A stretch of 64,000 nt of DNA from DASSQJ01 sp963726295 (lineage in GTDB: Bacteria > Actinomycetota > Actinomycetes > Actinomycetales > Dermatophilaceae). Numbering within the stretch: the stretch's first letter is position 1; each line of letters opens with the position of its first letter. The notes beneath the pieces are model-generated. The model saw only the letters and a program-made list of their open reading frames with translations, was not told the origin of the DNA and ran no database searches. The stretch lies in the NCBI GenBank assembly GCA_963726295.1, contig CAVSBW010000006.1:41938-105937 (forward strand). Reading direction: 5' to 3'. Shown one piece after another: positions 42,049-51,242 of the stretch. Position numbers and translations under genes: made by a program.

Positions 42049-43206
42049 TCAGGACCCCCAGCTCGTCGAGGCGACGCTGACCTTGTCGGCCCGGCTGCGG
42101 AACAGCCACTTGCCGAGGACCGGGATCGAGACCATCAGCAGGATGATCGCGAGCAGCAGGTCGACGATCTCGGGCGCGATGCCGGTGGTGAACTGCAGGC
42201 CCGCGGCGCCGGTGCGCAGGACGCCGACGAGGAAGGCCGCCGGGATCGTCGCGATCGGGTTGGCGCGCGCGAGCAGTGCGATGGTGATGCCGTCGAAGCC
42301 GAGCGAGCCACCGATGGCGGGCTCGAAGCGGTGCAGCGTGCCCTCGGCCTCGAGCGCCCCGCCGAGCCCGGCCAGCCCAGCGCCGAGCGCCAGTGACAGC
42401 ACCACGACCCAGTTGATCGGGATGCCCGCGTAGCCGGCGGCGCTCTTGTTCGACCCGACGGTGTTGAAGCGGAAGCCCATCGTCGTCCGCGTGAGCATCC
42501 ACCAGCAGACGAGGGCGAGCGCGACGGCGATGATGAAGCCGACCGGGATGCCGAAGATCGTGCCGATCTGCGCGCCCTCGGGGATCGGCTCGGTCTGCGG
42601 GATGCCGCTGGACTTGGAGCGCTCCGCCTGGAGCGGGCCCACGACCAGCCAGAAGGTGACGCCGGCGACGATGTAGTTGAGCATGATCGTCGAGATGACC
42701 TCGTGCACCCCGCGGTAGGCCTTGAGGACGCCGACGAGCACGCCGACGAGTGCGCCGCAGACGATGCCGACGAGCATCCCGAGCACCGCGCCGACCAGAC
42801 CGGCACCACCGGCGAGGTAGGCGACCCAGGCGCCGAAGATAGCGCCCGTGAGGAACTGGCCCTGGCCACCGATGTTGAACAGTCCCACCCGCAGCGGCAG
42901 CACGACGGCGAGGCCGGTGAGGACCAGTGGGGCGGTCTTCTGCAGCGTGCGGGTGAAGGCACCCGGATAGACCAGCGCCTCGCGGATCAGCGTCTCGTAG
43001 GCGTACCAGGGGTTGACGCCCTGGTAGCGGATGAGCACGGCGCCGATGAGGAGCGCGATGACGAGGGCGACGACGATGACGACGGCGCTCTGGTGGGAAA
43101 TGAGGTAGGCCAGCGCCCCACCGCGGGACTCCTGCTGCTCCTCGGGTGGCGGCTCGTCCGCCGGTGGCGGCGACGCCGGCTCGGCCGTGCTGGTCGTGTC
43201 GGACAT
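42049..43206 (-). CDS. Nucleoside-type ABC transporter permease (first)
   Basis: 385 aa from ATG 43206. A Pro/Glu-rich cytoplasmic N-terminus (about 1-35) precedes eight to ten membrane segments. LPLRVGLFNIGGQGQFLTGAI and VGSNKSAAGYAGIPINWVVV are the conserved permease regions of BMP-linked transporters (YufP/NupB type). First gene after the terminator that separates it from the binding-protein gene, so the membrane components are probably expressed at a lower level than the binding protein. Confidence 0.93.
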   Translation of the reverse strand: MSDTTSTAEPASPPPADEPPPEEQQESRGGALAYLISHQSAVVIVVALVIALLIGAVLIRYQGVNPWYAYETLIREALVYPGAFTRTLQKTAPLVLTGLAVVLPLRVGLFNIGGQGQFLTGAIFGAWVAYLAGGAGLVGAVLGMLVGIVCGALVGVLVGVLKAYRGVHEVISTIMLNYIVAGVTFWLVVGPLQAERSKSSGIPQTEPIPEGAQIGTIFGIPVGFIIAVALALVCWWMLTRTTMGFRFNTVGSNKSAAGYAGIPINWVVVLSLALGAGLAGLGGALEAEGTLHRFEPAIGGSLGFDGITIALLARANPIATIPAAFLVGVLRTGAAGLQFTTGIAPEIVDLLLAIILLMVSIPVLGKWLFRSRADKVSVASTSWGS

Positions 43207-43367
43207 GGGTCTCCAAAGGACTCGGGTGCCCACAGTCTGGCGCGGGCACCCCGCGGGCGGAAGTAGGGGGCTACCGGGCCGTGTCGCGCGTCGTCGTCAC
43301 ATTCTGCCGGTGCCGGGTCAGGGACCGGTCGGGGGCGAGCCGGAGCGGCGCGTCCCGGAGGCGGACG

Positions 43368-43408
43368 CCCGAGGGGGCGGGCACCTGGTCGGTGCCCGCC
43401 CCCTCGGG
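43368..43408 (-). terminator. Hairpin between binding-protein and permease genes
   Basis: Perfect 18-bp inverted repeat (43368-43385 and 43391-43408) with a TGGTC loop, 38 bases past the binding-protein stop. Inside an operon such a structure usually gives partial termination and a higher yield of the binding protein. A second small dyad GGTCACC-TGT-GGTGACC precedes it at about 43418-43434. Confidence 0.82.
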
Positions 43409-43445
43409 TGCGGTTCAGGTCACCTGTGGTGACCGCTCACCTGCG

Positions 43446-44534
43446 TCAGAGGCTGACGCCGGTGTCGAGCGAGCCGTCCTGCAGCTTCGTGACGACCTCG
43501 TTGACCTTGGTCTTCACGTCGTCCGGGATCTTGGACTCGAAGTCGTGGAACGGAGCCAGGCCGGCCTCGCCGACGGTCTGCAGACCCTCGAAGTCGCCCG
43601 ACTGGGCGGTCGTGATGGTGTCGGTGACGCCCTTGCTGATGAGCTTCGTCGCCGAGGTGATGAGGCACGGCTGGGCGGCCGGAACGGTGTCCCACTGGTC
43701 GGTGTCGACACCGATGCAGAAGACGTCGGTGCCCGCGCCGCTGGTCTTGGCGACCTCCTGGAGCGCACCGTTGCCGGTGTTGCCGCCGGCGCCGAAGACG
43801 AAGTCGGCGCCCTGCGAGAGCTGCTTCTTTGCCTCCTGGCCACCCCACACCGGGTCGTTGAAGGCGTTGTCACCCGCGGGGTGGTAGACGGTCGCAACCG
43901 TGACCTTCGGGTTGGCGGCCTTGGCGCCGTTCTCGTAGCCCTTCGCGTACTTCTGCACCGGGGGGATCTCGAGGCCGAGCACCTGGCCGAGCTTGTTGGT
44001 CTTGGTCATCAGGCCGGCGAGGTAGCCCGCGGCGTAGCCCGCCTGGTCCTCGGGGAAGACCAGGCCGGTGAGGTTCTTGGCCGTGACGGCGTCGGCGTCG
44101 TAGCCCTGGTCGACACCGATGAACTTGGTGTCGGGGGTCCCCTCGGCCGCGGCCACCGTGGCGTCGGCCATGAGGAAGCCAACGGTCACGACGACGTCGT
44201 AGCTCTTGTTCGTGAACTGCGCCATGTTGGCCGCGTAGTCCTTGGCGTCCTGGGTCTCGATGTACTTGTAGAAGCCCTGGAGGTTCTCGGCCGCGGCCTG
44301 GGCGCCCTCGTGGGCGGACTGGTTGAAGCTCTTGTCGTCGACCTTCCCGGTGTCCGTGACCAGGCCGATGCAGAAGACGTCGGCGCTCGCGCAGTTCGAG
44401 TCGTCCGTCGGGGCTCCGCTCGCGGCGCCGTCACTGGACGAGCTGTCGCCGGAGGAGCCGGTGCTGCCGCCACAGCCCGCAAGGGCCAGGGCGAGCGCCG
44501 CGGGAGCCGCGACGAGGAAACGCGTGGACTTCAT
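43446..44534 (-). CDS. BMP family ABC transporter substrate-binding lipoprotein
   Basis: 362 aa. Lipobox LALAGC with lipid-modified Cys21, then a Ser/Gly-rich linker (to about 45) and the periplasmic-binding fold with IGLVTDTGKVDDKSFNQSAHEG, FIGVDQGYD and a late FCIGVDTDQWDTVP. BMP/Med family proteins (PnrA, BmpD, RnsB) bind purine or pyrimidine nucleosides. The upstream nucleoside-processing genes on the same strand support a nucleoside ligand here. Confidence 0.94.
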   Translation of the reverse strand: MKSTRFLVAAPAALALALAGCGGSTGSSGDSSSSDGAASGAPTDDSNCASADVFCIGLVTDTGKVDDKSFNQSAHEGAQAAAENLQGFYKYIETQDAKDYAANMAQFTNKSYDVVVTVGFLMADATVAAAEGTPDTKFIGVDQGYDADAVTAKNLTGLVFPEDQAGYAAGYLAGLMTKTNKLGQVLGLEIPPVQKYAKGYENGAKAANPKVTVATVYHPAGDNAFNDPVWGGQEAKKQLSQGADFVFGAGGNTGNGALQEVAKTSGAGTDVFCIGVDTDQWDTVPAAQPCLITSATKLISKGVTDTITTAQSGDFEGLQTVGEAGLAPFHDFESKIPDDVKTKVNEVVTKLQDGSLDTGVSL

Positions 44535-44685
44535 GGAGGATCTCCTTGGACTACTGGGGGGTCCCGCAGATCCTAGGCCCTACGCGCGCGCCCACCTCAC
44601 GCCTACCGCGTGTCGTTGTGTGGTCGTTACCGTCGGCGGGTCGAGATGTGACGTGCGGCACGGGAGGGGCCACCGGGACTCCACC

Positions 44686-45450
44686 TCACCACCCGGGTGC
44701 GGCCGACCACCCGGCGTCGACGGCCACCGTGGTGCCGGTGATGCCGGACGCCGCGGAGGAGGAGAGGAAGACCACGGTCGCCGCGACCTCGTCCGGGGTC
44801 ACCGGACGGCCGAGGGCGCTGGCGGCGCGGTAGCGCGCCACGCCCTCGGGCCAGTCCCGCTCGAGGCCGTCACGGTCGACCAGCCCCGGTGCGACACCGA
44901 CGACGCGGATCCCCCGCTGCCCGAGCTCGTGGGCCGCGGCCGCGACGAGGTGGTGCACGGCGGCCTTGGCGACCGCGTACGGGGCGTGGCCGGGCGCCGG
45001 CCGCCATCCCTCGATGCTCCCCACGACCACGACGACCCCACCGGACCCCATCCGGGCAGCGGCCCGCTGGAGCAGCACGGCGGTCGGCCGCAGCCCCGCG
45101 CGGTGGTAGGCGTCCCACGCCGCGGCGTCGAGGTCGTCCCAGGCGACGAGGTGCTGCGGGAAGGCGGAGAGGACGACGACCCGCGGGTCGCCGCCGAGGG
45201 CGGCGCCGCAGCGGTCGAGCAGGTCCTCGCAGACGTCGTCGAGGGCGTCCGGGGCGTCGACGTCGAGGTCGGCGTGCAGCGTCACCGCGCGCCGGCCGGC
45301 CTCCTCCACCGCGGCCGCGGTGCGGGCCGCGCCGTCGGCGTCGCCCCGGTAGTGCACGCCGACGTCGTGGCCGGCGCGGGCCAGGGCCAGCGTGAGGGCG
45401 CGCCCCAGCCCGCCGCTGGCGCCGGTGACGAGGGCAGGACGGCCGCTCAC
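44686..45450 (-). CDS. SDR family oxidoreductase
   Basis: 254 aa from GTG 45450, overlapping the cupin stop by GTGA. Rossmann motif TGASGGLGRAL (TGxxxGxG) and catalytic YAVAKAA (YxxxK), with VVVVGSIEG supplying the Ser. C-terminal SGITGTTVAVDAGWS is typical of classical SDRs. NAD(P)-dependent; substrate unknown. In the middle NAG is replaced by VVVLSAF, a deviation seen in some members. Last gene of the four-gene overlapping cluster with the nucleoside phosphorylase. Confidence 0.88.
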   Translation of the reverse strand: MSGRPALVTGASGGLGRALTLALARAGHDVGVHYRGDADGAARTAAAVEEAGRRAVTLHADLDVDAPDALDDVCEDLLDRCGAALGGDPRVVVLSAFPQHLVAWDDLDAAAWDAYHRAGLRPTAVLLQRAAARMGSGGVVVVVGSIEGWRPAPGHAPYAVAKAAVHHLVAAAAHELGQRGIRVVGVAPGLVDRDGLERDWPEGVARYRAASALGRPVTPDEVAATVVFLSSSAASGITGTTVAVDAGWSAAPGW

Positions 45451-45947
45451 CGCATCCGCCCGACCGGGGTGTCGCGAGTGAGTGCCGTGATCTCCGCGGC
45501 GAAGTCGGGGTAGCGCTCGACCAGCTGGGCGCGGTCGCCGAGCTCGAAGTGCTCCGGCCGGAACGCCGGGGCACACCAGCAGGAGAGGAGGGTCCAGTCA
45601 CCGAGGGTGGAGGCACCCATCCACGTCGACCGGCGGACGAGCACCTGTGGACGCTCGGCCCCCACGTAGCTGAGCGCGCCCGAGCCGCCCTTGCGCAGCC
45701 GCAGGAGGGCCGTGGGAGCGCCGGCCAGCCACTGCCACCCCTCGTCGACGGCCAGCCGGTGCATCGCCGAGAAGCCGTCAGAGCGGTCGGTGAGCAGCAC
45801 GGTGATGGCGTTCAGCTCCTGGGTGCGCGGCCCGGCGACGAACCAGGCGCCCTCCTCCGGGATGGGCTCCATGCCGAGCCGCTCGATGACCTGCTCTGCC
45901 GACTCCGCACGCTCGGCGGCGGTCCGCACGCTCGGCGGGGTGCTCAC
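45447..45947 (-). CDS. Cupin domain protein, DUF985 type
   Basis: 166 aa from GTG 45947, overlapping the deaminase stop by GTGA. IERLGMEPIPEEGAWFVAGP near the start, ITVLLTDRSDGFSAMHRLAVDEGWQWLAG, and TLLSCWCAPAFRPEHFELGD at the end match the Cupin_5/DUF985 family of small beta-barrels. Its members have no settled function. In the cluster it is co-translated with nucleoside-processing enzymes, so a sugar or sugar-phosphate ligand would be a reasonable guess. Confidence 0.85.
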   Translation of the reverse strand: MSTPPSVRTAAERAESAEQVIERLGMEPIPEEGAWFVAGPRTQELNAITVLLTDRSDGFSAMHRLAVDEGWQWLAGAPTALLRLRKGGSGALSYVGAERPQVLVRRSTWMGASTLGDWTLLSCWCAPAFRPEHFELGDRAQLVERYPDFAAEITALTRDTPVGRMR

Positions 45948-47347
45948 GCGTCCTCCGTCCGGGTCCGGTCGGCAGCGGCACGGGCGGCTGCGCCCCGCTC
46001 GCGGGCCCGGGCCAGCAGGCGGGGTTCGTCGACCCGCGTGCTCCGGCCGTCGCGGACCACTGGGACGCCGTCGACGAGGACGTCGCGGACGTCGGCCCGC
46101 CCGGCGGCGAAGACGACGAGGGCGTGGACGTCGTGGACCGGGGTGAGGTGCGGGCGCTCGAGGTCGACGACCACGAGGTCGGCGCGCTTGCCGGGCTCGA
46201 TGCTGCCGACGAGGTCGCCCAGGCCCAGGGCGCGGGCGCCGTCGAGGGTCGCGGCCCGCACCACCTCGTGGGCGCCGGCCACGTCCGGGCGACCGCTGGT
46301 GAGCCGCGCGAGCAGTGCCGCCTGGCGCATCGCCTGCCACATGTCGAGGTCGTTGCTGCTCGAGCAGCCGTCGGTGCCGAGGCCGAGGAGCACCCCGGAG
46401 CCGCGCGTCGCCGCCCACGGCAGGGCTCCGCTCGCGAGCTTGAGGTTCGAGCCGGGGCAGTGCGCGACCGCGCCACCGGCCGCGGCGAGACGACGCAGGT
46501 CGTCGGCGGACAGGTGGACGCCGTGGCCGGCGACGACGGGCACGTCGCCGTGGAGCCAGTCGGCGTCGGCGAGGACCTCGGTGGGGGTCCGGCCGCCGTG
46601 CTGCTGCGCGACCGCGGCGTTCTCGGCCGCGGTCTCCGAGACGTGGGTGTGGAGGAGGGGTCGCGGGCCCTCGGCGTCCGGGGCGGTGGCGCCGACCACC
46701 TCGCGGAGCAGCGCCGCCACCTCGGCCAGGTGCTCGGGCGAGCAGGTGTAGGTGGAGTGCGGCATCGCGGCGACGGGAACCCGGGGACCTCCCACGGTCT
46801 CGAGCTCGCGCCGCCAGGCCCGGAGCCGGTCGACCCGCTCGTCCCACTCGAGCCCGTCCGGTCCGGGGCCGTCGAAGAACACCGGTCCGCCGACGTGGCG
46901 GCTGCCCGCAGCGACCGCGCCCCGGTGGGCGGCTTCGTGGTGCACGTACATGTCGAGCTGCGTGGTGCAGCCGCCGAGCAGCGACTCGAGCGCGCCGAGC
47001 GTGGCGCCGAGCTCGACGGTGTCGGGGTCCATGACCGCTGCCTCCGCGGCCCAGACGCGTTGGAGGAAGCCGTCGAGGTCGACGTCCTCCGCCAGGCCGC
47101 GCAGCAGTGTCATCGGCAGGTGGGTGTGCAGGTTGACCAGGCCGGGCATCACGAGGCAGCCGGTGGCGTCGATGACCGTCGCCTCGTCGTCTTCGCCACC
47201 CCGGTCGTGCGGCTCGGTCCCCGTCACCGGGTCCTCGATCGAGGTGATGATGCCGTTCTCGATGGTGATGGTGGCGTGCTCGCGGACGGTGTCGTGGGCG
47301 TCCACGGTGAGGACGTAGCGGGCGTTCGTGACGACGGTGCGGCTCAC
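45944..47347 (-). CDS. Amidohydrolase, MTA/SAH deaminase (TrzA/ATZ) family
   Basis: 467 aa. Metal site NLHTHLP (His74, His76), then HTHVSETAAE, a VAGHGVHLSADD histidine and the LLGLGTDGCSSSNDLDMW aspartate. C-terminal GSIEPGKRADLVVVD is standard. The family includes 5'-methylthioadenosine/S-adenosylhomocysteine deaminases, guanine and 8-oxoguanine deaminases and triazine hydrolases. The next gene upstream, a purine nucleoside phosphorylase of the MTAP/MTIP type overlapping by ATGA, favours deamination of methylthioadenosine or another adenosine nucleoside. Confidence 0.88.
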   Translation of the reverse strand: MSRTVVTNARYVLTVDAHDTVREHATITIENGIITSIEDPVTGTEPHDRGGEDDEATVIDATGCLVMPGLVNLHTHLPMTLLRGLAEDVDLDGFLQRVWAAEAAVMDPDTVELGATLGALESLLGGCTTQLDMYVHHEAAHRGAVAAGSRHVGGPVFFDGPGPDGLEWDERVDRLRAWRRELETVGGPRVPVAAMPHSTYTCSPEHLAEVAALLREVVGATAPDAEGPRPLLHTHVSETAAENAAVAQQHGGRTPTEVLADADWLHGDVPVVAGHGVHLSADDLRRLAAAGGAVAHCPGSNLKLASGALPWAATRGSGVLLGLGTDGCSSSNDLDMWQAMRQAALLARLTSGRPDVAGAHEVVRAATLDGARALGLGDLVGSIEPGKRADLVVVDLERPHLTPVHDVHALVVFAAGRADVRDVLVDGVPVVRDGRSTRVDEPRLLARARERGAAARAAADRTRTEDA

Positions 47348-48117
47348 CGAGCGGGCTCCTCGGCGTCGGCTCGGGCGCTGACGAAGGCGTCGAGCACGGC
47401 GATGACGTCGGCGCTGCTGGCGCGCAGGACCTCACCGATCTCCTCCATCGTGATCGGCTCGTCGGTGTCGGCGACCCCGGTGGCGGGGTTGACGACGAGT
47501 GAGACCGCCGCGTACCGCAGACCTGCCTCGACGGCGAGAGTCACCTCGGGAACCCCGGTCATCCCCGCGACGTCGGCCCCGGCGAGGCGGGCGAGACGGA
47601 TCTCGGCGCGGGTCTCGAAGCGCGGGCCCTCGAAGGCCGCGTAGACCCCACCGTCCTGCAGCGCGATGCCGGCCGCGTCGGCGGCCGCCAGCAGCTCCCG
47701 TCGGATCGCGGGGTGGTACGGCTCGAGGACGTCGATGTGCACGACGCCCTCGGGGCCGCTGCCGTCGTGGAAGGTGAGGGGCCGCTGCCGGGTGAAGTCG
47801 ACGAAGTCGTCGAGGCAGAGGAGGGCGCCCGGGTGCAGGTCGGGGTCGATGCCGCCGGTGACGTTGACGGCGACCACGTCGCGGCAGCCGAGGTCGGCGA
47901 GGGCACGGATGTTCGCGCGGTAGTTGATGAGGTGGGGTGGCACCGAGTGGCCCGGCCCGTGTCGGGTGAGGAAGACCACGGGCAGGCCGTGCCAGGTGCC
48001 CCGGGTGACCCGGGCGGTGCCGTGTGCGGTCGGGACGTCCTCGGTGGCGGTGTCCTGGAGCGCCTCGAGGTCGTAGAACCCGGTACCGGCGACGAGGCCG
48101 AGCGGCGCGCGCGTCAT
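47344..48117 (-). CDS. Purine nucleoside / S-methyl-5'-thioinosine (thioadenosine) phosphorylase
   Basis: 257 aa. PNP/MTAP fold with phosphate-site GTGFYDL, RHGPGHSVPPHLINYRANI, AVNVTGGI, YAAFEGPRFETRAEIR and MTGVPEV. The HGPGH...INYRAN segment is typical of the MTAP/MTIP branch, not the canonical PNP. With a deaminase encoded downstream, the likely route is methylthioadenosine to methylthioinosine, then to hypoxanthine and methylthioribose 1-phosphate, as known in Pseudomonas. First gene of the minus-strand run that ends with the nucleoside ABC transporter. The choice between thio- and ordinary nucleosides is not settled by sequence. Confidence 0.87.
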   Translation of the reverse strand: MTRAPLGLVAGTGFYDLEALQDTATEDVPTAHGTARVTRGTWHGLPVVFLTRHGPGHSVPPHLINYRANIRALADLGCRDVVAVNVTGGIDPDLHPGALLCLDDFVDFTRQRPLTFHDGSGPEGVVHIDVLEPYHPAIRRELLAAADAAGIALQDGGVYAAFEGPRFETRAEIRLARLAGADVAGMTGVPEVTLAVEAGLRYAAVSLVVNPATGVADTDEPITMEEIGEVLRASSADVIAVLDAFVSARADAEEPAR

Positions 48118-48190
48118 GGGGGCTCACGGTACCGGCCCGAGGCGTGCCCGCCGCCCCGATGTGGAGCGGGCGCGGTGGCAGGATGGCCGG

Positions 48191-49717
48191 ATGGCACGCG
48201 TGGCGGTGGCGGCGACCGGCCCGGTCTCCCTGGCCGCGGCCCGCGAGGTCGCGGACGCGGGGGGCAATGCGGTCGACGCCGCCGTGGCCGGGGCCCTCGC
48301 GGCGATGGCCACCGAGCCCGGCATCGTCTCGCTCGGTGGCGGCGCCTTCGTGTCGGTCTGGCCCGAGGGGGAGGACCCCTTCGTCATCGACGGCAACGTC
48401 GAGATGCCGGGCCGCGGCCTGCCGCCCGAGGCGTTCGGGGGCGGCGTCCGTGAGGTGCACACGACGTACGGGGGTGGCGTCACGATGTTCGCCGGGCCCG
48501 GGTCGGTGGCCACCCCGGGCGCGGCCGCCGCGTGCCAGCTGGCGGTCGAGGAGCTCGGGTTCGCCCCCTGGCACGACGTTGTCGCCCCGGCGGCGCGGTT
48601 CTGCCGTGAGGGGTACCCCATCGGAGGCGCTGCGGCGCGGTACCTCGCCCTCGTCGCCGGACCGCTCTTCGGCGAGCAGGCCGAGGCGTTCGAGGTCGTC
48701 ACCCGTGACGACGGCACCCCGCTGCGCGCCGGTGACGACTCGCGCAACCCGCTGCTCGCCGACGTCCTCGACCTCGTGGGCCACGAGGGGTCGTCGGTGC
48801 TCTCCGCCGGCGAGGTGGGCCGGGCGATGGTCGACGCCCTGGCGGCCGACGGCGGCATCGTCACCCGCCGCGACCTCGCCGAGTACGCGCCGCTCGTGCG
48901 GCCCTCGGTGCGTCGGACCGTGGGGGCGTGGGACCTGGCAGTGAACCCACCGCCGTCGGTCGGGGGCCCGATGCTGGCCGTGATGCTCGGTGAGCTCGGG
49001 CGGCGCGGTCGGGTCGGCTGGGACGACGTGCTCGCCATCCAGGAGGCGGTGCTGCGGTACCGGGTCGAGGTGCACGACCACGCCGGCGACCTCGACGCGG
49101 CCGGCCACGAGCTGCTCCTCTCGGTGGACCGGAACGGGCTCGCGGGGCTGCCGACGTCGGCGTCCACGGCGCACGTGTCGGCGGTCGACGCCGACGGCAA
49201 CGCCTGCGCCGTCACGATGTCGGCGGGGTACGGCGCGGGGATCACCGTGCCGGGCACCGGCATGCTGCTGAACAACGCCCTCGGCGAGCCCGAGCTCAAC
49301 AAGCTGGGCCTGCACCGGCTGACACCGGGCACGCGGCTGGCCTCGAACATGGCCCCCACGACGGGTCGGACGGCGGACGGGCGGGTGCTCGCCATCGGGT
49401 CGCCCGGCGCGGACCGCATCACGACGGCCCTGATGCAGGTGCTCGGCCAGGGCTGCCTCCACGACGCCGACCTCCAGGAGGCCATCGACGCGCCGCGGCT
49501 GCACGTGCGCTTCGACGAGTCCGGCGCGGCGGTCGTCGAGCACGAGTCGGACCCCGGCATCGAGGCCGCCGTTGCCGCGTCCGGGTTCGCCTCGCACGTC
49601 CACGGCGAGCTCTCGATGTTCTTCGGTGGGGTCGGCGCGGCGTTCCGGCACGAGGACGGCGTGCTCCAGGCCGCCGGAGACCCGCGCCGCGAGGCCGCGG
49701 TGGGCGTCGTCGGCTGA
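48191..49717 (+). CDS. Gamma-glutamyltransferase family protein
   Basis: 508 aa from ATG 48191. Ntn-hydrolase of the GGT type: REVADAGGNAVDAAVAGALAA and GGGAFVSVW in the large subunit, and STAHVSAVDADGNACAVTMS with the likely nucleophile Thr that becomes the first residue of the small subunit after self-cleavage. GTGMLLNN and a GSPGADRITTALMQVL region follow. No signal peptide is seen. Many cytosolic members act on glutathione-like or acyl substrates and their true substrates are unknown. Divergent from the phosphorylase gene, with 73 bp between. Confidence 0.88.
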   Translation: MARVAVAATGPVSLAAAREVADAGGNAVDAAVAGALAAMATEPGIVSLGGGAFVSVWPEGEDPFVIDGNVEMPGRGLPPEAFGGGVREVHTTYGGGVTMFAGPGSVATPGAAAACQLAVEELGFAPWHDVVAPAARFCREGYPIGGAAARYLALVAGPLFGEQAEAFEVVTRDDGTPLRAGDDSRNPLLADVLDLVGHEGSSVLSAGEVGRAMVDALAADGGIVTRRDLAEYAPLVRPSVRRTVGAWDLAVNPPPSVGGPMLAVMLGELGRRGRVGWDDVLAIQEAVLRYRVEVHDHAGDLDAAGHELLLSVDRNGLAGLPTSASTAHVSAVDADGNACAVTMSAGYGAGITVPGTGMLLNNALGEPELNKLGLHRLTPGTRLASNMAPTTGRTADGRVLAIGSPGADRITTALMQVLGQGCLHDADLQEAIDAPRLHVRFDESGAAVVEHESDPGIEAAVAASGFASHVHGELSMFFGGVGAAFRHEDGVLQAAGDPRREAAVGVVG

Positions 49718-49759
49718 TGCCGGACGATCGGTCCGAGGCGGCCACCGACGAGTGGAGCC

Positions 49760-51121
49760 TCAGCCGAGGCTCGCGCCGGTGACCATCCAGCGGTCGGTGC
49801 GCACCCGCAGCCACATCAGCGTCGCCCGCACCGACATGAAGACGGTGAACGCCACCCAGAGCCACGTGATCGCGTGCTCCTGCCCCTGCGTCGTGCCGCC
49901 CTCGAGCAGCCAGTCGCCCGCGGCCCGCACGAGCAGCGCCACGGGGAGGTAGGCGGCGAGGGTGGCGAGCATGGCCCGCGCCAGCCACCGCCCGTCGCCG
50001 GCACCGATGAGCACCCCGTCGACGACGAAGACGAACCCGGACAGCGGCTGCGAGAGCCCCACCACCACGAGCCCGGCGGCGATGGCCGACTGCACCGCGG
50101 GATCGTGGGTGAAGAGGGCACCGACCCACGGGTGCACGACGAGGACGACGAGCCCGAGGACGATGCCGACGAGCACGCCCCAGCGCAGCATCAGGCTGGT
50201 GGCGGCGCGGGTGGTGTCGACGTCGCCGGCGCCGAGGGTCTTGCCGGTGATGGCCTGCCCCGCGATGGCGATGGCGTCGAGGGCGAACGCGAGGAAGCTC
50301 CAGATGGTGGCGGTCACCTGGTACGCCGCGAGCGGGACGTCGCCGAGCCCGGCTGCCACCCACGTCGTGAGTACGAGGGCGGCACGCAGCGCGAGGGTGC
50401 GCACGAGCAGTGGCACACCGCCGCGGGCGGCGGCCAGGACGCGGCCCGGGTGGGCGCGCAGGCGGACCTGCTCGCGCGCCGCCTCTCGCACGAGCACGAT
50501 GACGAGCGCGGCCGCCATCCCGGTCTGGGCGATGACCGTGCCCCAGGCCGACCCGGCGATGCCCCAGCCGAGGCCGTGCACGAACCACACACTGAGCGCG
50601 ACGTTCGCGGAGAAGCCCAGGACCGAGGCGAAGAGCGGAGTCCGGGTGTCCTGCAACCCCCGGAGCACGCCGGTGGTCGCGAGGACGACGAGCATCGCCG
50701 GGATGCCGAAGGCCGAGATCCGCAGATAGGTGGTGGCCTGCTCCAGCACGGCCTCGGACGCCCCGAAGACGCCGGCGAGCGGTCGCGCGGCGAGGGCGAC
50801 GACGGTGGTGGTGACCACACCCAGGGCGACCGCGAGCCAGGTGCCGTCGATCCCGGCGGTGACCGCACCGGCGCGCGAGCCCGCGCCGAGCTGGCGGGCG
50901 ACGACGGCCGTGGTGCCGTAGGCGAGGAAGACGAAGATGTTGACACCGGTGAGGAGCACGGCGCCGGCGACGCCGAGGCCCGCGAGCGGGGCGACGCCGA
51001 GACGCCCGACGATCGCGGAGTCGGCCATGAGGAACAGCGGCTCGGCGACGAGTGCGAGGAAGGCGGGGACGGCGAGGCGGAGCACCTCGCGGTGCTGGCC
51101 CTGGTCCGCCGGTGTCGACAC
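49760..51121 (-). CDS. MATE family efflux transporter (DinF type)
   Basis: 453 aa from GTG 51121, chosen because upstream codons are Gly/Arg low complexity. Twelve membrane segments in two halves: LRLAVPAFLALVAEPLFLMADSAIVG and GTTAVVARQLGAG in the first, ALDAIAIAGQAITGKTLGAG in the second. DinF-like MATE proteins export drugs or metabolites in exchange for cations. Convergent with the gamma-glutamyltransferase gene. A C-rich tract and a dispersed repeat lie just upstream of its start. Confidence 0.9.
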   Translation of the reverse strand: MSTPADQGQHREVLRLAVPAFLALVAEPLFLMADSAIVGRLGVAPLAGLGVAGAVLLTGVNIFVFLAYGTTAVVARQLGAGSRAGAVTAGIDGTWLAVALGVVTTTVVALAARPLAGVFGASEAVLEQATTYLRISAFGIPAMLVVLATTGVLRGLQDTRTPLFASVLGFSANVALSVWFVHGLGWGIAGSAWGTVIAQTGMAAALVIVLVREAAREQVRLRAHPGRVLAAARGGVPLLVRTLALRAALVLTTWVAAGLGDVPLAAYQVTATIWSFLAFALDAIAIAGQAITGKTLGAGDVDTTRAATSLMLRWGVLVGIVLGLVVLVVHPWVGALFTHDPAVQSAIAAGLVVVGLSQPLSGFVFVVDGVLIGAGDGRWLARAMLATLAAYLPVALLVRAAGDWLLEGGTTQGQEHAITWLWVAFTVFMSVRATLMWLRVRTDRWMVTGASLG

Positions 51122-51242
51122 GGTCCGCACTCTCCCAGAGTGGCGCCCGCGGCCCCCGCTTCCCGGCAGGCCCGCCGCGGCCCACCCCCTTCCCGAGAAC
51201 CCCCCACCCGTCCCGCCCCCACCCACCCCGCCCCCACCACCC

